DNA of 64,000 nt from contig NZ_CP066783.1 in the NCBI RefSeq assembly GCF_019186805.1, positions 3,113,501 through 3,177,500 on the forward strand, written 5' to 3'. The stretch's first letter is position 1, and the number at the start of each line of letters is the position of its first letter. This document shows positions 57,029 to 64,000 of the stretch, one piece after another. This stretch comes from Comamonas fluminis (GTDB lineage Bacteria > Pseudomonadota > Gammaproteobacteria > Burkholderiales > Burkholderiaceae_C). The translations under genes were made by a program, and so were the position numbers. The notes below the pieces were generated by a model. The model saw only the letters and a program-made list of their open reading frames with translations. It had not been told where the DNA came from and searched no databases.

Positions 57029-57529
57029 ATGGCCATTCAACTGATTTACGCCCGTGCCGCCAATGGCGTCATCGGCAAAGACAACACCATGCCCTGGCAC
57101 CTGCCGGAAGACATGGCCCACTTCAAAGAGCGGACCAAAGGCTGCGCTGTCATCATGGGTCGCAAGACCTGGGACTCGCTGCCCCCACGCTTTCGCCCCC
57201 TGCCCGGTCGCACCAATATCGTGGTCACCCGACAGACCGACTGGCAGCCTGAGCCTGCCTCCGACCAGGTCGTTCGCGCCGCCAGCCTGCCCGAAGCACT
57301 GAAGCGCGGCCAGCAACTATCGCAAGACATCTGGGTCATCGGCGGTGCACAGATCTACGCCCAGGCCCTGCCACTGGCAGACGCTGTGGAAGTCACCGAA
57401 ATCGGCCAGGACTTTGAAGGCGATGCCCACGCCCCGAAACTTGGCGCCGAATGGAAGCCCGTACGCAGCAGCGACCATGTCTCTGTCAACGGACTGCCCT
57501 ACCGCTTTGTGCGCTACGAACGCGGCTGA
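57029..57529 (+). CDS. folA: Dihydrofolate reductase
   Basis: NADPH-dependent reduction of dihydrofolate to THF. N-terminal IQLIYARAANGVIGKDNTMPWHLPEDMAHFKERT with the MPWHLPED substrate loop, CAVIMGRKTWDSLPPRFRPLPGRTNIVVTR, and IWVIGGAQIYAQALPLADAVEVTEI. I use ATG at 57029; an upstream in-frame TTG at 57020 would add three residues. It has 166 residues. Confidence 0.97.
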   Translation: MAIQLIYARAANGVIGKDNTMPWHLPEDMAHFKERTKGCAVIMGRKTWDSLPPRFRPLPGRTNIVVTRQTDWQPEPASDQVVRAASLPEALKRGQQLSQDIWVIGGAQIYAQALPLADAVEVTEIGQDFEGDAHAPKLGAEWKPVRSSDHVSVNGLPYRFVRYERG

Positions 57530-57775
57530 CGACATTCCAGCCGCAGACTTTGTGATCTGCGACCACCGAAAAGCGGCCGAAGCAGAAGATGTCTGTCGCG
57601 CCACATGTTGTTCAGGCTGACGTGCATTCAGTCCAGCGGGGGACAGTTTCCCTATTGCACAATGAATGCTGCATTGCAACAATTCACTGAGACTGCGGTA
57701 TCTGGATTGCTCCACCACCCCAGTCTTTCACTTCTTTCACACTGACGGGCGCCCCCGAAGCCCTTGCCTGCCTAT

Positions 57776-58858
57776 ATGAGCCTAGTCCAGCCCCTTCCCC
57801 CCGGCGCCCTTGACATCGTGGGAGACATCCACGGCGAATACGACGCGCTGGTGCAGTTGCTGGCGCACCTGGGCTACGACCACGAAGGCAACCACGCCGA
57901 AGGGCGGCGCCTGGTGTTTGTGGGCGACTTCTGCGATCGCGGCCCGGACAGCCCCTCCGTGCTGGGGCTGGTGGGCGGCATGCTGCAGTCGGGCAAAGCC
58001 CATGGCGTGCTGGGCAATCACGAAATCAATCTGCTGCGCCAGGATGCCAAAGACGGCTCCGGCTGGTTCTTCGACAGCCGCATTGCCTCAGACCAGCCCA
58101 AATACGCCCCCTTTGCCCGCATGCCCAAGGCCGATACGCCCCGCATGCTGGAAACGCTCAATCAACTGCCCATCGCACTGGAGCGCGAAGACCTGCGTAT
58201 CGTTCACGCCGCATGGATTCCCGAATCCATCGCCCAGGCCCGCGAACTGGAAATCGGCAGCGCCTGCACGGCCTACGACGATTTCGAGCATGTTGCGGCA
58301 GAACGCTCTGTCATCAACCGCATTGCCCAGCGCATGCGCGAAGAAGACCGCAGCTGGCCGCACAGCCTGGAAGACCACCTGCACGAGCCACCATTCCTGC
58401 CCGCACACAGCGAAAACGAACTGGCCAAAGCCATGGTCAACCCGCTGAAAGTCATCACCACCGGCGTAGAACGCGAATGCCGCACCCCTTTCTATGCAGG
58501 CGGCAAGTGGCGCTTTGTCGAGCGCGTGGGCTGGTGGAACGAATACACGGAAAAGCCTGCCGTCATCGTCGGCCACTACTGGCGCCGCCTGCGCGCCAGC
58601 GATGCGCCAGCACATGGCTCTCAGTTTGAAAACCTGTTCGGCAACACCCCCTCACTGTCGTGGCACGGCCTGCTGGGCAACGTATTCTGCGTTGACTATT
58701 CCGTAGGCGCCCGCTGGCTGAACCGCCTGCGCGGAGAAAACCCCAACGAACGCAGCAAACTCGCCGCCATGCGCTGGCCAGAGCGTGTACTGGTGTTTGA
58801 TGATGGGGTGCAGGCAGTGTCTGAAAATTTTGGCGAAATCAACCATCCGAAAAATTGA
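57776..58858 (+). CDS. Metallophosphoesterase (calcineurin-like)
   Basis: 360 residues. The metal-site motifs are LDIVGDIHGEYDALVQLL, VFVGDFCDRGPDS and GVLGNHEINLL, near the N-terminus, and VGHYWRRL later, as in PrpE/ApaH-type and bacterial serine/threonine phosphatases. The substrate is unknown; soluble. ATG at 57776 is chosen (a TTG at 57764 is the alternative). A short GCGCCACATGGCGC hairpin follows the stop, then the IS5-family element. The 246 bp between folA and this gene show no clear feature. Confidence 0.87.
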   Translation: MSLVQPLPPGALDIVGDIHGEYDALVQLLAHLGYDHEGNHAEGRRLVFVGDFCDRGPDSPSVLGLVGGMLQSGKAHGVLGNHEINLLRQDAKDGSGWFFDSRIASDQPKYAPFARMPKADTPRMLETLNQLPIALEREDLRIVHAAWIPESIAQARELEIGSACTAYDDFEHVAAERSVINRIAQRMREEDRSWPHSLEDHLHEPPFLPAHSENELAKAMVNPLKVITTGVERECRTPFYAGGKWRFVERVGWWNEYTEKPAVIVGHYWRRLRASDAPAHGSQFENLFGNTPSLSWHGLLGNVFCVDYSVGARWLNRLRGENPNERSKLAAMRWPERVLVFDDGVQAVSENFGEINHPKN

Positions 58859-58889
58859 TGTGCGCCACATGGCGCTTGTGCAGCGCCTA

Positions 58890-59716
58890 GGGCGTGTTCA
58901 CATTACCTCAGGTGTTCGCAAATCAAAGCCATTGAGATAAAGGTCGCGTACACAACATCGAGCTTGTCATAGCGCGTGAAGACGCGCCGGTAAGCCTTGA
59001 TCCGCCGGAACAAGCGCTCGATCTCATTGCGCTGGCGGTATCGTCGTTTGTCCAATTGCCAAGGGTGTTTGCGCAGTGGGTGCGCAGGGACGACAGGTAT
59101 CAAGTTGCGCTCCAGTGCCTCAGCTCGCAAGTCACCGCCGCCGTAGGCGCTGTCCATCAGCAGATACACAGGTGCGTCTTGGACGCCAATGACTTCAATG
59201 AGGTGACGGCCTTCGGGGCCATCACCGGCTTGGCCTGCTGTCAGGCTCCATACCAAAGCATCTCGACAGCTGGCGGCCACCATGTGAATCTTGCTGCTCC
59301 AGCCACCCCGGCTCCTGCCTATGGCTTGTGGACCGTTTTTTGCGAGCCCCGCAGCCATCAGGGTGGACTTTGACGATGGTTGAATCCAGACTCAACGCTT
59401 GGACACACCACTGGCTAAGTCGGTCCTGCTGTAAATGTGAAAGTACTTCCACCAGGACGCCGCTGTGCGCCCATCGGTACAGACGCATGTAAATCGTATG
59501 CCGTGGGCCAAATCGAGTTGGCAGTGCGCGCCATTTACAGCCGTTACGGCCATGTAAGCCAGCGCATTGAGCAAGCGATAGTGGCTGATACGACGACTGC
59601 CACGGGGCTTAGGTAACAGATGGCGGATGCGCTTGAATTGAGAGCGAGAGATGTACATGCAGGCGCTGGATTGTCAGCGCCTGCATGAGCAGTCAACTAT
59701 TAATGTGAACACGCCC
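58890..59716 (-). mobile_element. IS5-family insertion sequence (IS427-like), 827 bp
   Basis: Terminal inverted repeats GGGCGTGTTCACATTA (left, 58890-58905) and TAATGTGAACACGCCC (right, 59701-59716) are perfect. A TA flanks each side (58888-58889 and 59717-59718), the target duplication expected for this group. It holds one transposase frame broken by two indels. It lies between the metallophosphoesterase gene and the old end of the CRISPR array. Confidence 0.92.
58903..59658 (-). pseudogene. IS5-family transposase, broken by two single-base indels
   Basis: N-terminal part MYISRSQFKRIRHLLPKPRG...SHYRLLNALAYMAV runs from 59658. A base seems missing near 59544 (GTAACGG where GTAAACGG would give VNGCKWRALP), which moves translation into the frame coding MRLYRWAHSGVLVEVLSHLQ and LDSTIVKVHPDG. 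An extra A in an A6 run at 59336-59341 (CGCAAAAAACGG) then moves it back to the first frame: KNGPQAIGRSRGGWSSKIH...LMDSAYGG...RQRNEIERLFRRIKAYRR with the DDE catalytic region. The two shifts cancel. The element is either dead or the two A-run differences are sequence errors. Confidence 0.88.
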
Positions 59717-59795
59717 TAGGTGTTTAGCCACAAAGCGGTGAGTGATGTGCTGATTTTTCATTCCGTGGGCAGCCTGTTCCATAGCGAGTGCAGGG
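59717..59795. other. Short flank between IS5 element and CRISPR trailer end
   Basis: About 80 bp with no gene. It contains TGGGCAGCCTGTTCCATAGCGAG, which might be a decayed CRISPR repeat, but the match and spacing are too weak to claim. Confidence 0.4.
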
Positions 59796-60047
59796 TCTTT
59801 GAGCTGTTTGTGCGGCAGCGAACAAATTCCGCAACAAGCGCGTGGCTCCTGTGCATTTCTGATGCTGCCTGTCCGGCAGCGAACTTGATAGGGTCGGCGG
59901 TGATTTCCGCGCAGCTTTTCTGAGCTGCCTGTGCGGAAGCGAACCTGGCCAGAGTTGCTTGAAGTTTCGTGCTCACTTTCTGAGCTGCCTGTGCGGCAGC
60001 GAACGGCACAAACTTGGCAGGGTCAGGTGCCTTGGTTTTCTGAGCTG
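59796..60047 (-). CRISPR. Type I-F CRISPR array, old (trailer) fragment
   Basis: Repeats end at 59823, 59884, 59944 and 60004, with a fifth cut after TTTCTGAGCTG (60037-60047). The consensus on the minus strand is GTTCGCTGCCGCACAGGCAG followed by CTCAGAAA, a type I-F repeat. Four 32-nt spacers lie at 59824-59855, 59885-59916, 59945-59976 and 60005-60036. The leftmost repeats are decayed: TCTTTGAGCTGTTTG at 59796, a one-base insertion and a C for G at 59856-59884, and GGAAGC for GGCAGC at 59917-59944. Decay at this end marks it as leader-distal. Confidence 0.93.
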
Positions 60048-61021
60048 TAGAAGTTCCGATCTGATCTGACAGTTGCTCCCGTTTCGGGCGGTACGGCTGT
60101 CAGATTAATTGAGCGCTTTTACCTTCTCATCCCAGACCTCCTTTGCATCAATCAACGTTTGCATCGGCGTCCTGCCACAGCACATCTTGCCTTGATGTGT
60201 TCGCTGCCCGTTGTAGTAATTGATCCAATCGTCCAGATCCGTTTGCAGCTCGTCGATGGAGCGGTAGATCTTGCGCCTGAATGCCACTTGGTAAAACTCC
60301 TGCAGGATCGTTTTGTGGAACCGCTCACAGATGCCATTGGTTTGCGGGTGACGCACCTTGGTCTTGGTGTGCTCAATGTCGTTGATTGCCAGATATAACT
60401 GGTAGTCGTGCGTCTCGGCCTTGCCGCAATACTCCGTGCCTCGATCCGTCAGGATTCGCAGCAGTCCCATGCCTTGCTCCGTCAGGAAAGGCAGGACTCG
60501 GTCATTGAGCAAATCAGCTCCCGTGATTGGTGTCTTGGTGGTGTACAACTTGGCGGCAGCCCACTTGGAATAGGTGTCCACGAAGGTTTGCTGGTAGATG
60601 CGCCCGACGCCCTTGATCGTGCCCACATAGAAGGTGTCTTGGCTACCAAGATAACCGGGATGAGTGGTTTCGATTTCTCCGCAGGCCAGGTCATCTTCCC
60701 GCTTTCTTTCCAAGGCTGTCACCTGGGATTCAGTGAGAACGGCGCCAGTCTTGGCGACCTCGGCTTCCAGGTTGGACAGACGCTGTTTGAAGCTGGCCAG
60801 TTGATGACGCATCCAGATGGAGCGCACACCGGAGGGAGACACAAAGATGCCCCGCTGGCGTAGTTCATTACTTGCACGTAACTGTCCATGCGCTGGCTGC
60901 TCCAGGGCATAGGCAATGACGGCCGTTTCGACGGCGTCATCAACCCGGTTCTTGGGATTGGGCTTGCGCCGAGATATCTGGATCAGGGCCTCTACGCCAC
61001 CTTCTTCGTGGGCATGCTGAT
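60048..61021 (-). mobile_element. Truncated IS481-family element
   Basis: Starts at about 60046-60048 directly inside a CRISPR repeat (TGTAGAAGTTCCGATCTG) and includes the internal inverted repeat ATCTGACAG/CTGTCAGAT (60069-60107). It ends abruptly at the IS3 element, where the transposase reading frame is cut. The 5' end of the element with its terminal repeat is missing. Confidence 0.8.
60105..61021 (-). pseudogene. IS481-family transposase, 5' truncated
   Basis: The frame is open from the IS3 junction. It begins NQHAHEEGGVEALIQISRRK, continues VDDAVETAVIAYALEQPAHGQ and LRQRGIFVSPSGVRSIWMRH (helix-turn-helix part), and has the full integrase core: [24 protein letters not shown] (first Asp region), LTDRGTEYCG (second Asp) and HPQTNGICERFHKTILQE (Glu). 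About 30-50 N-terminal residues and the start are lost, so it should be inactive. A downstream GTG (60842) gives only the core. Confidence 0.85.
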
Positions 61022-61039
61022 TGAATCGCCCCGGATTCC

Positions 61040-61915
61040 CTAGACACTTTTAAGCCGTTGGGAATGGCGTTTCTCGAACTCTATCGGAGAAATATCTCCT
61101 GCAGTGCCGTGACGCCTTTTTGGGTTGTAGAACATCTCGATGTAGTTGAAGATATCTGCCCTTGCGTCCTCGCGCGACGTGTAGATCTGGCGACGAATTC
61201 GCTCGCGCTTGAGCAACTGGAAGAAGCTCTCGGCCACTGCGTTGTCATGACAGTTACCGCGGCGACTCATGCTGGAGACTAGGTTGTGATCTCGTAGGAA
61301 GTCCTGCCAGTCATGCCCGGTGAACTGACTTCCCTGATCCGAATGCACCATGACCGCCTGATCAGGTCGACGACGCCACAGAGCCATCAGTAGTGCATCG
61401 AGTACCAAGTCGGTATCGATGCGGCTGCCCATGGACCAGCCCACGACCAGACGGGAGAACAGATCAACCACCACTGCCAGGTACAGCCATCCCTCGTGAG
61501 TGCGGATGTACGTGATGTCGGTCACCCACGATTGATTGGGCTCATCCACAGCGAAGCGGCGCTGCAGGTGGTTAGGGGCAACTATGGCGGGCTTGCCTCC
61601 GCGCATCCCAGGGCGGCGCCGGTATCCCGTTTGCGAACGCAGCCCTTGGAGCTTGAGCAAACGGGCCACGCGGTGTTTACCGCAGCGCTCTCCCAGATCC
61701 CGCATGTCCAGTGTGAGCTTGCGGTAGCCGTACACACCACCACTTTCAAGCCAGGCTTGTTTGAGCAAACCTTGCAGTCGCAGATCATCCCGAGCCCGTG
61801 GGCTGACGGGTTCAGCTTTCCAAGCGTAATACCCGCTGGGATGTACCACCATGACTTTGCACATGCTACGAATGCTGTATTCGTGCTCATGTTTCTGAAT
61901 AAATGCGTACTTCAC
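61040..61915 (-). CDS. IS3-family transposase OrfB (integrase core)
   Basis: 291 residues. An HTH_21-like start (HEYSIRSMCKVMVVHPSGYYAWK) is followed by the DDE core: SWVTDITYIRTHEGWLYLAVVVDLFSR (first Asp), VMVHSDQGSQFTGHDW (second Asp) and SMSRRGNCHDNAVAESFF with the Glu in AES. The C-terminal YNPKRRHGTAGDISPIEFE is typical. All catalytic residues are present. It is expressed with orfA through ribosomal frameshifting in this family. Confidence 0.93.
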   Translation of the reverse strand: MKYAFIQKHEHEYSIRSMCKVMVVHPSGYYAWKAEPVSPRARDDLRLQGLLKQAWLESGGVYGYRKLTLDMRDLGERCGKHRVARLLKLQGLRSQTGYRRRPGMRGGKPAIVAPNHLQRRFAVDEPNQSWVTDITYIRTHEGWLYLAVVVDLFSRLVVGWSMGSRIDTDLVLDALLMALWRRRPDQAVMVHSDQGSQFTGHDWQDFLRDHNLVSSMSRRGNCHDNAVAESFFQLLKRERIRRQIYTSREDARADIFNYIEMFYNPKRRHGTAGDISPIEFEKRHSQRLKSV

Positions 61916-62190
61916 CCGAGCTGCTTGGCAAAGTACGCTGCGGCCTTTTTTAGGATGTCACGCTCCTCGGTCACACGCTTGAGCTCGGACTTTAGTCTGC
62001 GCAACTCTTCTGTCTGCGTAAGTTGAGCTTGTCGCTCTGCGGGAGGCCCTGAATGCGTCTTCAGCCACTGATACAGGCTATGTTGACTAACGCCAAGGCG
62101 CTGTGACACGTCAGCGACCTTGTGGCCTCGTTGTGTGATCTGCTTGATGGCTTCGATCTTGAATTCGTCTGGATATTTAGGCTTACTCAT
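61912..62190 (-). CDS. IS3-family transposase OrfA
   Basis: 92 residues with the helix-turn-helix YPDEFKIEAIKQITQRGHKVADVSQRLGVSQHSLYQWLK and a leucine-zipper-like C-terminus (LRRLKSELKRVTEERDILKKA). An A6G tract (complement of 61945-61951) within the last codons is a good -1 frameshift site for making OrfAB. It overlaps orfB by 4 bp. Confidence 0.93.
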   Translation of the reverse strand: MSKPKYPDEFKIEAIKQITQRGHKVADVSQRLGVSQHSLYQWLKTHSGPPAERQAQLTQTEELRRLKSELKRVTEERDILKKAAAYFAKQLG

Positions 62191-62253
62191 GGCACCTCCT
62201 ATTGGGCCTCGGGATTGAGGCTCAGAAGTGTCTAGAAAACCCGGGGCGATTCA

Positions 62254-64000
62254 CAGCGAACGGCTATTTCCACTGGTTGCATTGGCGGCTTGTTTTCTGA
62301 GCTGCCTGTGCGGCAGCGAACTCGCTCCTGAAATGTTCTGTGCGATCGACTTTTTTCTGAGCTGCCTGTGCGGCAGCGAACGGCTTGATATCATCACCCA
62401 TTTTTTGGCAATATTTCTGAGCTGCCTGTGCGGCAGCGAACCAGCCCCTGCAACTAAACAGCCCGTTATGGCATTTCTGAGCTGCCTGTGCGGCAGCGAA
62501 CCAGCCCCTGCAACTAAACAGCCCGTTATGGCATTTCTGAGCTGCCTGTGCGGCAGCGAACGTCGCGCTCGGCTTTGGCCTGGTGTTCTTCCTTTTCTGA
62601 GCTGCCTGTGCGGCAGCGAACTTGGGCCTTCTGGCCTGATGGCGAGCGCGATGTTTTCTGAGCTGCCTGTGCGGCAGCGAACCAGCAATGGGTGGATCTG
62701 GCCTCGGTGCTCTTTTTCTGAGCTGCCTGTGCGGCAGCGAACCTGCACATACGCAGGCCACAGAACCCAGCGACTTTCTGAGCTGCCTGTGCGGCAGCGA
62801 ACTCAGAGCCCTTTGGAGCGTCTGCATAGTCCTTTTTCTGAGCTGCCTGTGCGGCAGCGAACAATAGATGGCCTGCCTAGTACTGAGTGGCGGATTTCTG
62901 AGCTGCCTGTGCGGCAGCGAACGCCAGGCGCAAATCTCTTCAGAATCACTTGCATTTCTGAGCTGCCTGTGCGGCAGCGAACACATCGTTACCCGTTGCG
63001 ACGAATTTTTTGCTTTTCTGAGCTGCCTGTGCGGCAGCGAACTGGCTCGTGTGCCTGGGGGCGGGGTGGCGGAATTTCTGAGCTGCCTGTGCGGCAACGA
63101 ACGACTCTGGCTTTGTGCGCGTGCCGCGCTCTTCTTTCTGAGCTGCCTGTGCGGCAGCGAACTTGAACAGGCGTGCGGAACTGCTTTCTATAATTTTCTG
63201 AGCTGCCTGTGCGGCAGCGAACGGCGAGAGTGCACAGGCTCTGCTGAAACGATTTTTCTGAGCTGCCTGTGCGGCAGCGAACACGATGACCACGGCCAGG
63301 GCGGTGACCTTGGTTTTCTGAGCTGCCTGTGCGGCAGCGAACTTTGAAGCCGCCGTATCAGTTCCCGAAGCCTTTTTCTGAGCTGCCTGTGCGGCAGCGA
63401 ACGCAGCATGAAAGCAGGGCGATCAGCAAAAACATTTCTGAGCTGCCTGTGCGGCAGCGAACACTACAGATGAATGCTGCATATGGCCTCCTATTTTCTG
63501 AGCTGCCTGTGCGGCAGCGAACTGTGCTCCTTCAGAGGATTCCCGGTTCTGCCGTTTCTGAGCTGCCTGTGCGGCAGCGAACTTGAAGCCGGGGTGCGCG
63601 CATGAAGCCCGTTTTTTTCTGAGCTGCCTGTGCGGCAGCGAACCTTTCTCCGACACTCGCCCCGGCACCGTAACTTTTCTGAGCTGCCTGTGCGGCAGCG
63701 AACCCATGCGCCTTTCAGCTCAGCAGGCACAGGCATTTCTGAGCTGCCTGTGCGGCAGCGAACATGTGGCTGCCGCACTCTTGGCACACATACCAGTTTC
63801 TGAGCTGCCTGTGCGGCAGCGAACTTCTGCAACGGGCAGTCAAAGTCGCTGATGACTTTCTGAGCTGCCTGTGCGGCAGCGAACGGTCTGCCGGTTCTGT
63901 TGAACCATCAATGCCATTTCTGAGCTGCCTGTGCGGCAGCGAACGCTGCGCTTCATGGCCTACCGCTTCAAGTTCTTTTCTGAGCTGCCTGTGCGGCAGC
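62254..64000 (-). CRISPR. Type I-F CRISPR array, main part (runs off the right edge)
   Basis: Begins with the last 8 bases of a repeat (CAGCGAAC, 62254-62261), then 29 repeats of 28 nt starting at 62294 and repeating every 60-61 bp; the last starts at 63977 and is cut by the window end. On the minus strand the repeat is GTTCGCTGCCGCACAGGCAG then CTCAGAAA, giving the type I-F hairpin and the 8-nt 5' handle CUCAGAAA. There are 29 spacers of 32 nt, with 33-nt exceptions at 62622, 63583 and 63764. Spacers at 62442-62473 and 62502-62533 are identical. The repeat at 63075 has one change (CAACGAAC). Leader and cas genes should lie beyond 64000. Confidence 0.97.

Larger units (their letters stand above)
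61022..62253 (-). mobile_element. Complete IS3-family insertion sequence, 1232 bp
   Basis: Terminal inverted repeats: left TGAATCGCCCCGGATTCCCT at 61022, right (read inward on the minus strand) TGAATCGCCCCGGGTTTTCT ending at 62253; the match continues as AGACACTT with few mismatches. It holds orfA and orfB with a frameshift window, so it looks intact. The flanks (GAT on the left, CAG on the right) do not match as a target duplication, so a deletion or recombination took place after or during insertion. Confidence 0.92.

Noticed and set aside
59336..59341. Programmed -1 frameshifting on the A6 run of the IS5-family transposase
   Set aside because: Going from the middle frame to the C-terminal frame needs a +1 (or -2) shift, and an additional indel exists at 59544. 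Two cancelling indels explain the data better.
59736..59795. Possible additional decayed CRISPR repeat (GGCAGCCTGTTCCATAGCGAG)
   Set aside because: Only part of the repeat resembles the consensus and the distance to the next repeat does not fit a 32-nt spacer.
62228..62253. Possible extra gene starting with GTG at 62228 between the IS3 element and the array
   Set aside because: It lies in the inverted repeat of the IS3 element and continues into CRISPR repeats.
62228..63852. Long open frames in the CRISPR region with FLSCLCGSE or SELPVRQRT repeats (plus strand) and FAAAQAAQK or SLPHRQLRK repeats (minus strand)
   Set aside because: The repeated peptide is only the translation of the 28-nt CRISPR repeat, and the variable parts are spacers. 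Not a repeat protein.

Overview
The window looks like a chromosome segment of a GC-rich betaproteobacterium of the Comamonadaceae, close to Comamonas or Delftia. This rests on the shared order and protein character of the rpsB-tsf-pyrH-frr-uppS-cdsA-dxr-rseP-bamA-skp-lpxD-fabZ-lpxA-lpxB-rnhB block, a ZTP-type riboswitch in front of glyA, and many copies of a short dispersed repeat with the core AGCTGC(T/C)TGCGCTT. The genus is inferred, not proven.

Layout. 1-16025 (minus strand): the 5' end of carA, then one long cell-envelope and translation cluster ending upstream at rpsB. It covers ribosomal protein S2, EF-Ts, UMP kinase, ribosome recycling, undecaprenyl-PP, CDP-DAG, MEP-pathway reductoisomerase, RseP, BamA, Skp, lipid A enzymes, RNase HII and an RNA methyltransferase. 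16245-19339 (plus): an amidase and the bifunctional NAD(P)HX repair enzyme. 19432-22056 (minus): RNase R. 22091-23130: five identical tRNA-Leu(CAG) genes, four of them in ~228-bp promoter-tRNA-terminator cassettes. 23231-29989 (minus): a DUF349 protein and a giant AsmA-like DUF748 protein. 29990-30931: a 940-bp region with no convincing gene but with hairpins and candidate regulatory boxes. 30932-33890 (plus): lytic transglycosylase, ZTP riboswitch-glyA, nrdR. 34017-43896: 5'-nucleotidase lipoprotein, aroC, a CBS protein, a homocysteine synthase, a DUF4303/HEAT protein, two alpha/beta hydrolases, a PoNi-like immunity candidate and an Mpo1-like membrane protein. 43968-50934: acyl-CoA synthetase, YihY protein, DUF2069 protein, LysR regulator and a divergent FAD-linked hydroxyacid dehydrogenase.

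51049-55054 holds the most system-like unknown: three exported proteins on the minus strand, headed by a Ser/Gly/Ala-rich protein whose mature part has no Lys, Arg, Glu, Cys or Phe. They are divergent from a LuxR-type response regulator and an HPK7-type histidine kinase across a 527-bp AT-rich gap. I infer a regulated surface or matrix material; nothing in the sequence names it.

55173-58858: a lipoprotein, thyA, folA and a metallophosphoesterase. 58890 to the right edge is a mobile/defence region. An IS5-family element with a broken transposase lies beside the old end of a type I-F CRISPR array. That array (28-nt repeats, 32-33-nt spacers, read from the minus strand, leader and any cas genes beyond the right edge) is split by a truncated IS481-type element and a full IS3-family element. 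The broken repeat on each side suggests that this whole 2.2-kb block sits inside one CRISPR repeat. At least 33 spacers are visible, one of them duplicated. No cas gene lies in the window.
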